A program made the translations under genes and the position numbers. The notes under the pieces are model-generated. The model was not told the DNA's origin and searched no databases. It worked only from the letters and a program-made list of their open reading frames with translations. A DNA stretch of 5,510 nucleotides, taken from the NCBI GenBank assembly GCA_035634255.1, contig DASQDI010000091.1:1-5510 (forward strand), read 5' to 3'. The stretch is from DATLMR01 sp035634255 (GTDB taxonomy: Bacteria > Acidobacteriota > Blastocatellia > UBA7656). Shown here one piece after another: positions 1-4,352 of this stretch. Every line of letters begins with the position of its first letter. The stretch's first letter is position 1.

Positions 1-170
1 ATGGACAGCAGGGTGGACTTGCCGCAGCCGGACGGGCCGGCTATGGAGACGTACTCCCCCTTGTTGATGTTCATGTGGATCCCCGCCAGCGCGTGCGTCT
101 CGACCTCGTCGGTGAAGAACACCTTCGTGACTCCTTCGAGCCGGATCAGAGATTGTTTCGATGTGTCCAT
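1..170 (-). CDS. MacB/LolD-type ABC transporter ATPase, N-terminal part (runs off window)
   Basis: Reading the minus strand from the ATG at 170-168 gives 56 codons that stay open to the window edge. The product starts MDTSKQSLIRLEGVTKVF, continues with the ETHALAGI segment typical of the beta-sandwich before the P-loop, and has a perfect Walker A motif GPSGCGKST at residues 45-53 preceded by KGEYVSI. This pattern fits the ATPase of MacB/LolD/FtsE-like (ABC type VII) transporters, which energise lipoprotein, peptide or drug movement at the inner membrane. A G-rich ribosome site (GGGGGA, about 179-184) lies roughly 8 nt before the ATG. The signature motif, Walker B and any partner permease fall outside the window, so the substrate cannot be named. 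It is divergent from the sigma factor gene and shares its control region. The ATPase call is firm; the subfamily is likely but not certain. Confidence 0.9.
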   Translation of the reverse strand, partial: MDTSKQSLIRLEGVTKVFFTDEVETHALAGIHMNINKGEYVSIAGPSGCGKSTLLS

Positions 171-234
171 TAATATATCCCCCAGCTTTAAATTCGAGCT
201 TTTCCGGTCTATTGAGTTGACAGTTGTTGACTGC

Positions 235-263
235 TTGTACTCCGCTTCAGATGAATACGTTCC
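235..263 (-). promoter_or_regulatory. Weak ECF-type promoter candidate for the ABC ATPase gene
   Basis: On the minus strand, GGAAC (263-259) is followed after 17 nt by AGTACAA (241-235). The GGAAC half is the same as in the much better site at 4240-4268, where GGAAC is followed by 17 nt and then CGTCTAA. The -10 half matches it at only four of seven positions. The predicted start would leave a leader of about 60 nt before the ATG at 170. The identical spacing is suggestive, but such short elements can occur by chance. Confidence 0.25.
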
Positions 264-352
264 AAAATTTCTATCGGGCGCACCGATTGCCCAGGTTCAA
301 ACGGCCCCGAACAGGTCTGTATCGACTGTAAGTGATGATTGAAGGTAAAAGG

Positions 353-379
353 TTGCGGGGCTTCGAATTTTTTCCGCAA
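353..379. repeat. Short inverted repeat, possible operator
   Basis: TTGCGG (353-358) and CCGCAA (374-379) form a perfect 6-bp inverted repeat with a 15-nt AT-rich spacer. The half-site centres lie 21 bp apart, about two helical turns, as in operators bound by dimeric regulators. It sits in the middle of the divergent control region. As a hairpin it would be weak, with no T run after the second arm on the plus strand. No regulator is identified, and a 6-bp repeat may be chance. Confidence 0.2.
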
Positions 380-421
380 AATATTATGTGCTATGTTTCG
401 ATGCAGCGGGCGGTGATTGGC

Positions 422-448
422 GAAACGCCGGGAGTATCCGATTCGTAC
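422..448 (+). promoter_or_regulatory. Alternative ECF-type promoter candidate upstream of the sigma gene
   Basis: GAAAC (422-426) is followed by 17 nt and CGTAC (444-448), which resembles SigW-like ECF promoters (GAAAC, then CGTA about 16 nt later). The spacing equals that of the strong site at 4240-4268. It would give a leader of more than 100 nt before the sigma gene. It competes with the site at 503-529, and I cannot decide between them by eye. Confidence 0.25.
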
Positions 449-502
449 TGTTAGCCGGAGTTCGGGGAATTAATCGAAAATTTTTATTTTGCCGGCCCAG
501 AC

Positions 503-529
503 TGCAACCTTTTGATCGCTCGCGTCACT
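503..529 (+). promoter_or_regulatory. ECF-type promoter candidate for the sigma/anti-sigma operon
   Basis: TGCAACCTTTT (503-513) is followed by GCGTCACT, with CGTC at 523-526. ECF sigma operons are commonly autoregulated, and a xAAC-type -35 followed by CGTC is the usual form. Transcription would start near 533, leaving about 43 nt before the ATG at 576. The gap between TGCAAC and CGTC is 14 nt, about two shorter than in most ECF promoters, which lowers confidence. Confidence 0.4.
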
Positions 530-575
530 TACCCTCTGAACGGAGAATGAAGCGGAGATTGCCGAAGCGATAATT

Positions 576-1193
576 ATGGGAGCGAGCAGTGTGATGAGCC
601 GGCTGAACGGACAAGCTGGGGCTCAAATGAAAACTTCCGAAGAGGTCACATCGTTCGCTCGCAGCGGTGATCATGAAGATTTCCGCCTGGTCTTTGAACG
701 GTACGCTCGGCCCATAATCAGCTTCATTTATGACATGGTCGGGCAGAGGGAGCTGGCCGAAGACCTGATGCAGGAGACCTTCGTGCGCGCTTACAGGAAC
801 GTCGGGAGCCTCAGGGACGAGACGAAGCTTTCGACCTGGCTCTTCGGGATCGCCAAGAACGTCGCGCGCGAGTCGATCCGCTCGCGCTACAAAGAAGAGG
901 GCAAAGTCGCGATTGACGACGACCGCGTGGCGGAGTTGAACGATGGGGGCCTGCTGCCCGATGACGAGCTGTTGAATAAGGAGCTGAATCAGGCCATTCA
1001 CGCCGCGCTCGGCTGTCTGGATGAAGACAAGCGGATGGTCTTTACTCTGAAGGTGCTGCACCAGAGGAGTTATGAAGAGATAGCGGAGATCACGGGCTTT
1101 TCGATACCGAAGCTCAAGACCGACCTGCACCGCGCGAGGGCCGAGATGCGCCGCCGCATCCAGCCTTATCTGGGGATCAGTCATGGAATGTGA
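576..1193 (+). CDS. ECF-family RNA polymerase sigma factor
   Basis: A 205-residue protein with the two-domain layout of extracytoplasmic-function (group 4) sigma factors. Region 2 covers roughly residues 36-104 and includes the -10-binding core AEDLMQETFVRAYRNV followed by STWLFGIAKNVARESIRSR. An acidic linker (about 110-135) leads to region 4 (about 137-195), with the helix-turn-helix YEEIAEITGFSIPKLKTDLHRAR that reads the -35 element. Length is normal for the family, and there is no extra C-terminal domain. The start is uncertain: ATG codons at 576, 594 and 627 are all in frame before the conserved part. The 594 codon has a GGGAG (578-582) in front, and 627 (MKTSEEVTSF) has GGGG (618-621). 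I keep 576 as the longest. The gene overlaps the anti-sigma gene by 11 nt, so the two are probably translationally coupled and made in fixed proportion. Its own promoter candidates are at 422-448 and 503-529. Confidence 0.95.
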   Translation: MGASSVMSRLNGQAGAQMKTSEEVTSFARSGDHEDFRLVFERYARPIISFIYDMVGQRELAEDLMQETFVRAYRNVGSLRDETKLSTWLFGIAKNVARESIRSRYKEEGKVAIDDDRVAELNDGGLLPDDELLNKELNQAIHAALGCLDEDKRMVFTLKVLHQRSYEEIAEITGFSIPKLKTDLHRARAEMRRRIQPYLGISHGM

Positions 1194-2064
1194 AGATTAT
1201 CTGACATCAATTGAAGAGTACTTCGACGGCGAGCTCGACGCCCAGGCCGCGGCCCGCGTCAGGGCGCACACGGAGTCGTGCGCGGGGTGCGCGAGCTATT
1301 ACGAAGAATTGAAAGCCGAGCAGGCCGCCTACGCGCACTATAGGCGCGACGTTGATGTGACCCCGGCCATGTGGGCCGCGGTCGAGGCGCGGATCGAGCG
1401 GGAGAACACCCCGGCCCCGCGTGTGGATCTCTCGGAGCGGGTGAGCCCGTTCGCGAGACTGCGCGAGTGGCTCGTGGCGGCTTTCGGCGCGCCGCGCCTG
1501 AGCCCAGCCTTCGCCGCGGCGCTCGTGGTCGCCGCCGTCGGCATCACGGTCGCGGTCATGGTCTATACGAAAGAGCGCGCCCCCGACGAACGGCCGCAGC
1601 TCGCCAGGGGTGCGGACGACGCGAAGCCGACGGCGTCGTCGACGCCCTCAGTTCCCAAACAGGCTCCCGGAGCCGATTCCACGGTCGAAGAGGCGGCCGC
1701 GCCTTCGCCGGAGCAGGAACTCAAACAGAAGCGCAGAGAGCCCGCGCCGCCCGCGAGGGGGGCGCGCGATTCTTCCACGGTCAAGGTCGCGAAAGAGCAG
1801 ACCCCCGAGCAGCTGGTGCGCGAAGCCGAGCAGAAGTATCTGGCCGCCATCGCCATGGTCGAGCGCGACGTTAAGCGCCGCCGGGAAAACCTCGACCCCG
1901 CTCTGCTCGTGAGACTCGACAACGCGCTCGCGTCCATCGACCTGACGATTGAAGAGACGCGCAAGGTCGTGCGCCAGCACCCCGGAGACCCGGTGGCCCT
2001 GCAATACCTGCTGGCCGCTTACTCCAAGAAGATCGACGCGCTCAGAGAGATGGCCAGGGAATAA
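1183..2064 (+). CDS. Membrane-anchored zinc-finger (zf-HC2) anti-sigma factor
   Basis: A 293-residue protein predicted to hold the upstream sigma factor inactive at the inner membrane. The N-terminus carries the anti-sigma zinc-finger pattern: Cys3, then His29-x3-Cys33-x2-Cys36, in a helical cytoplasmic domain (about 1-75). One transmembrane helix spans about 108-128 (FAAALVVAAVGITVAVMVY). Beyond it lies a Pro/Ala/Glu/Lys-rich linker (130-205), then a charged helical segment (about 207-293) that probably forms a coiled coil or helical hairpin, broken near the HPGDP at 266-270. By positive-inside logic the zinc finger is cytoplasmic and the long C-terminal half is extracytoplasmic, where a signal could be sensed. 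The ATG at 1183 has GGGGA (1172-1176) 6 nt upstream, which supports this start inside the end of the sigma gene. The family call is firm; the signal sensed and the mode of release (proteolysis or conformational) are unknown. Confidence 0.92.
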   Translation: MECEDYLTSIEEYFDGELDAQAAARVRAHTESCAGCASYYEELKAEQAAYAHYRRDVDVTPAMWAAVEARIERENTPAPRVDLSERVSPFARLREWLVAAFGAPRLSPAFAAALVVAAVGITVAVMVYTKERAPDERPQLARGADDAKPTASSTPSVPKQAPGADSTVEEAAAPSPEQELKQKRREPAPPARGARDSSTVKVAKEQTPEQLVREAEQKYLAAIAMVERDVKRRRENLDPALLVRLDNALASIDLTIEETRKVVRQHPGDPVALQYLLAAYSKKIDALREMARE

Positions 2065-2071
2065 GTTAAGA

Positions 2072-3199
2072 ATGAAGAAACTAAAAGTCGCAATCTTAAT
2101 GTTCGCATTATCGCTCGCGGGCGCGCTCGCTCCGGCGGCGAAAGCCGAGCCTTTCGACCCTCAATCGACCGCGCCTGCCCCGCAGGACCCGCCGCCGGCG
2201 CAGGCTTCGCAGGCCGCGGAGGTCGACCTGAAGCTTGAGCGCGGGGGCAAGGTCTCGATCAGCAACCGCGCGGGTAAGATAACTGTGACCGGGTGGGACC
2301 GCGACCGGGTGGAGGCGAAGGCCACGGACGTGGAGGACTCCTCGCCGCTCCCCGTGGTCGCGAGCGCGGACCGGGAACCGGGCACCGTCAGCCTGAGGGT
2401 CGGGCGTTACGCGCCCCGCGCCGGGGACGAGCCGAGAGCCCCGCGCCACGCGAGCGGCGAGGCGAACCTCGTGGTGCAGGTCCCCCGCTACGCGAACCTC
2501 GAAATAGTCGACAGCTTCGGCTCCGATGTCTCCGTGAGTGACGTGCAGGGGAACGTCCTTATAAACCAGGGCAACGGCGACGTGGATGTAAAGCGGGTCG
2601 GGTCTTTGAGGGCCTCCAGGCAGAACGGGGACATCTCCGTGAGCGGGGTCGACAGGAATTGCCAGGTCCGCAATCTGAACGGGGACATCAACGTGTCGGA
2701 CGTGAAAGGGCGGGTCGACTCAAGCACGGCGAACGGAGACATCAGCATCCGCAACGCGGGCGGGGACGCCCGCGCCGACTCGGCCACCGGCAGCCTTGAT
2801 ATCCGCTGCGTCGAAGGGCGGGCCGACGCCAACAGCGCGAGCGGCTCGATCAACCTCGTGGGCATCGGCGGCGACGTTGACGCGAACTCGGCGAGCGGCG
2901 AGGTGATTTTCAGGGGACGGATTCAGGCGGGCGGCCGTTATAAATTGAAGACGATTTCGGGGGAAGTCGAGATGTCCATCCAGCCGGACCCTCCGGGCTT
3001 TACCGCCACCATGTCGAGCTACACGGGCGAGCTTGAGACCGACTTCCCGCTCAAAGTCGACACCCCTTCGCAGGGCCGCGTCAACAGGCGCGTGGTCGGG
3101 CGGTACGGGGACGGCCAGGCCCAGTTCGTGCTCGACTCGTTCAGCGGGGCCGTCAGGATAATCAAAGGGTTGGCGGCCGCGTCGGCCGAATGCAGATAG
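2072..3199 (+). CDS. Secreted DUF4097-family beta-solenoid protein 1
   Basis: A 375-residue protein starting MKKLKVAILMFALSLAG, with a Sec signal peptide and likely cleavage after AKA at residue 25. A Pro/Ala/Gln-rich stretch (26-50) leads to the first beta domain (KVSISNRAGKITVTGWD, then LVVQVPRYANLEI near 130-150). Residues 168-274 form about six repeats of 18 residues built around (N/T/S)-G-(D/S)-hydrophobic-x-hydrophobic, ending in SGEVIF and SGEVEMSI turns. This is the pattern of the DUF4097 (putative adhesin/toastrack-like) family, expected to fold as a stacked beta-helix or beta-roll. No catalytic residues are evident. The frame is open further upstream, from 1949 inside the anti-sigma gene, but the ATG at 2072 is preferred: it follows the anti-sigma stop by 7 nt, has AGGGA (2056-2060) before it and begins a proper signal peptide. 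Its place in the sigma operon suggests an envelope role controlled by that sigma factor. It could be a structural/adhesive surface protein or a signal-modulating partner of the anti-sigma; the sequence does not decide. Confidence 0.88.
   Translation: MKKLKVAILMFALSLAGALAPAAKAEPFDPQSTAPAPQDPPPAQASQAAEVDLKLERGGKVSISNRAGKITVTGWDRDRVEAKATDVEDSSPLPVVASADREPGTVSLRVGRYAPRAGDEPRAPRHASGEANLVVQVPRYANLEIVDSFGSDVSVSDVQGNVLINQGNGDVDVKRVGSLRASRQNGDISVSGVDRNCQVRNLNGDINVSDVKGRVDSSTANGDISIRNAGGDARADSATGSLDIRCVEGRADANSASGSINLVGIGGDVDANSASGEVIFRGRIQAGGRYKLKTISGEVEMSIQPDPPGFTATMSSYTGELETDFPLKVDTPSQGRVNRRVVGRYGDGQAQFVLDSFSGAVRIIKGLAAASAECR
2573..2893 (+). repeat. 18-residue (54-nt) coding repeats in DUF4097 protein 1
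   Basis: Six consecutive units begin at 2573, 2624, 2678, 2732, 2786 and 2840; the first is 17 codons and the rest 18. Units start NGDVDV, NGDISV, NGDINV, NGDISI, TGSLDI and SGSINL. A seventh start (SGEVIF, at 2894) enters a longer, irregular turn. The regular period and the alternation of small/polar turn residues with hydrophobic strand residues indicate one solenoid coil per unit. At DNA level the units have diverged and codons differ, so the array is old rather than a recent tandem duplication. Confidence 0.85.
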
Positions 3200-3278
3200 A
3201 GTGAAGATCAAGCGGGGCAGGTTAGCAGCTTCGTGCTGAAGCAGATTTAATCAGTGAAAATTTGAGAGGTGAAAGATA

Positions 3279-4100
3279 ATGAAATATAGATTGCTTGCAA
3301 TATCGCTTTTGCTCGTGGCCGGCCTTGCCGCCGGGTCGAGCGCCGTAATGGGGCAGGCGGACCACAAGGGGGCCCCGCACTCGCAGACGATGGAAGGCTC
3401 CGACTTCACGGAGCGCGACGAAATCCGCCAGACCTACCAGCTCTCTCCGGGCGCTCGCGTCGAGGTCGAGAGGATAAACGGCACGGTCGACATCGAGACC
3501 TCGAATGGGTCGAACGCCGAAGTTCACATAATCCGCTCGGCGAGGAACAAGGAAGACCTTAACTTCAGGAAGATCATCGTCGACCATTCCTCCGGGGCGC
3601 TTTCGGTGCGCGGCGAGAAGGAGGACAATTGGGACAGGTCGACCCATAACCCTCAGGTGAGGCACCGCGTCGTCCTGAAGCTGCCGCGCCAGATCGAACT
3701 GAACGTGGGCGGGGTCAATGGCCGCGTCAACATCGGGGAGGTCGATGGCCCGGTCGAGGCGAGCGGCATCAACGGCAGGGTCGAGATAGGCCAGTCAGTG
3801 GGCTACACGAACCTGTCGGGCATCAACGGCAAGGTCTCGGTCAAGATAGTCCGACTGACTGATCGCGGCATCCACGTGAGCGGGATCAACGGAGGGGTCG
3901 ACCTCATGTTCACCGACGACCTGAACGCGGACATCAACGTCACGGGCATCAACGGCACGGTGGACGCCGACTTCCCTAACGTCGTAGTTCAGGGCAAGCC
4001 CACCCGCTCCAACTACCGCGCGCGCATCGGCTCGGGCGGCATGCAGATAACCGCGAGCGGTATCAACGGCCGCGTGCGGCTCACGCGAGCGGGCCTCTAA
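3279..4100 (+). CDS. Secreted DUF4097-family beta-solenoid protein 2
   Basis: A 273-residue protein with a clear Sec signal peptide (MKYRLLAISLLLVAGLAAG, cleavage probably after residues 22-26). After a short polar stretch, VEVERINGTVDIET (61-74) opens the beta domain. The motif (V/I)-N-G-x-V then recurs at residues 145-150, 163-168, 181-186, 202-207, 223-228 and 261-266, mostly as (S/T)GINGxV, spaced 18, 18, 21, 21 and 38 residues. This is a DUF4097-type solenoid like the preceding gene product but shorter and with a distinct Asn-Gly turn, so the two look like diverged paralogues rather than copies. The ribosome site GAGAGGTG (3263-3270) lies 8 nt before the ATG and fixes the start. The 79-nt gap from the previous gene shows no terminator with a T run, only a small imperfect hairpin near 3226-3244, so read-through from the sigma operon is likely. 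Biochemical function is unknown. Confidence 0.87.
   Translation: MKYRLLAISLLLVAGLAAGSSAVMGQADHKGAPHSQTMEGSDFTERDEIRQTYQLSPGARVEVERINGTVDIETSNGSNAEVHIIRSARNKEDLNFRKIIVDHSSGALSVRGEKEDNWDRSTHNPQVRHRVVLKLPRQIELNVGGVNGRVNIGEVDGPVEASGINGRVEIGQSVGYTNLSGINGKVSVKIVRLTDRGIHVSGINGGVDLMFTDDLNADINVTGINGTVDADFPNVVVQGKPTRSNYRARIGSGGMQITASGINGRVRLTRAGL
3711..4076 (+). repeat. Recurrent GINGxV coil repeats in DUF4097 protein 2
   Basis: The segment codes for six copies of (S/T/G)G(I/V)NG-x-V starting at 3711, 3765, 3819, 3882, 3945 and 4059. The spacings of 54, 54, 63, 63 and 114 nt correspond to 18-residue coils with 3-residue insertions and one double-length step. The Asn-Gly pair recurs in every copy, which would place an asparagine at the same point of each coil, as in the Asn ladders of known parallel beta-helices. 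The fold is inferred from periodicity. Confidence 0.8.
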
Positions 4101-4117
4101 TCATCCGGAGAAAGACC

Positions 4118-4193
4118 GCGACGCATATATTGCATACCCTCGCTCAGTCTGGAAAAAAACGGGCGAAGGCGTGTAATATATGCGTTGCTTTTT
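4118..4193 (+). terminator. Long-stem intrinsic terminator closing the sigma operon
   Basis: The arms 4118-4131 and 4175-4188 pair over 14 bp with one G-U (core ACGCATATATT against AATATATGCGT). Four more pairs, including wobbles, extend it inwards (4132-4135 with 4171-4174), and a short inner stem is possible (CCTCGC near 4138-4143 with GCGAAGG). Five T follow at 4189-4193. It begins 18 nt after the stop of the second DUF4097 gene. The stem is unusually AT-rich and the apical part long for a terminator, so it could also act as an mRNA 3' stabiliser. Confidence 0.65.
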
Positions 4194-4239
4194 CAGGCCG
4201 CCCCCAGCCCGAATATTTACAATCTTTTGACAATTGAGT

Positions 4240-4268
4240 GGAACTTATACGGATCTTCGTACGTCTAA
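4240..4268 (+). promoter_or_regulatory. ECF (sigma-E-like) promoter for the DUF5916 gene
   Basis: GGAACTT (4240-4246) is followed by 16 nt and GTCTAA (4263-4268), preceded by C to give CGTCTAA. Both halves match the classical sigma-E/ECF consensus (GGAACTT, 15-16 nt, GTCTAA or TCTGA) at every position I compared. The predicted start lies near 4275, leaving about 78 nt of leader before the GTG at 4353. A TTGACA (4227-4232) overlaps upstream, but no -10 box lies at 16-18 nt, so a housekeeping promoter is less likely. That the sigma factor of this window recognises the site is inference. Confidence 0.65.
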
Positions 4269-4338
4269 GAGGCGGAAGTGGACGGCTTCCTTCAGCCTCG
4301 ATCAACATTTTTCTCATCGACCCGGTCGGATAGTAGTT

Positions 4339-4343
4339 GGGAG
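4339..4343 (+). promoter_or_regulatory. Ribosome binding site deciding the GTG start at 4353
   Basis: GGGAG lies 9 nt before GTG 4353-4355. No ATG lies in this frame between the stop at 4266-4268 and the GTG; the only other upstream start is a GTG at 4278, whose extra residues would break the signal peptide. The site therefore supports initiation at 4353. Confidence 0.6.
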
Positions 4344-4352
4344 TTTGCGACA

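Larger units (their letters stand above)
171..575. other. Divergent intergenic control region between ABC ATPase and ECF sigma genes
   Basis: These 405 bases hold no convincing gene. The open frames crossing it lack a ribosome site, family resemblance or sensible composition. It is clearly AT-richer than the flanking genes, with T/A tracts near 367-373 and 474-490. It contains candidate ECF-type promoter elements on both strands (235-263 minus, 422-448 and 503-529 plus) and a 6-bp inverted repeat (353-379), listed separately. I see no tRNA, small RNA or riboswitch that I could support. Confidence 0.7.

Noticed and set aside
217..245. TTGACA at 217-222 on the plus strand as a housekeeping promoter
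   Set aside because: No recognisable -10 box at 16-18 nt, and it is more than 300 nt from the next plus-strand gene.
1..342. Plus-strand open frame of 113 codons beginning at the window edge
   Set aside because: Its first half is the antisense of the Walker A region of the minus-strand ABC ATPase; the GPSGCGKST reading is far more convincing, and the rest crosses AT-rich intergenic DNA.
388..573. Small plus-strand open frame of 61 codons upstream of the sigma gene
   Set aside because: No ribosome site, no family resemblance, Arg-rich tail typical of random frames, and it covers the candidate promoters of the sigma operon.
1949..2071. N-terminal extension of DUF4097 protein 1 into the anti-sigma gene
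   Set aside because: The added 41 residues are Arg/Trp/Cys-rich out-of-frame sequence of the anti-sigma gene and would bury the signal peptide that starts at 2072.
2573..2893. Coding repeats as a CRISPR or recent tandem duplication
   Set aside because: The units are contiguous, in frame, diverged at DNA level and have no spacers; the periodicity is that of a protein fold.
3226..3244. Small hairpin between the two DUF4097 genes as a terminator
   Set aside because: The stem is only about five pairs with a mismatch and no T run follows, so it would not stop transcription reliably.
4227..4255. TTGACA (4227-4232) as the -35 of a housekeeping promoter for the DUF5916 gene
   Set aside because: The nearest -10-like sequence (TTATAC, 4245-4250) is only 12 nt away; the overlapping ECF pattern fits much better.
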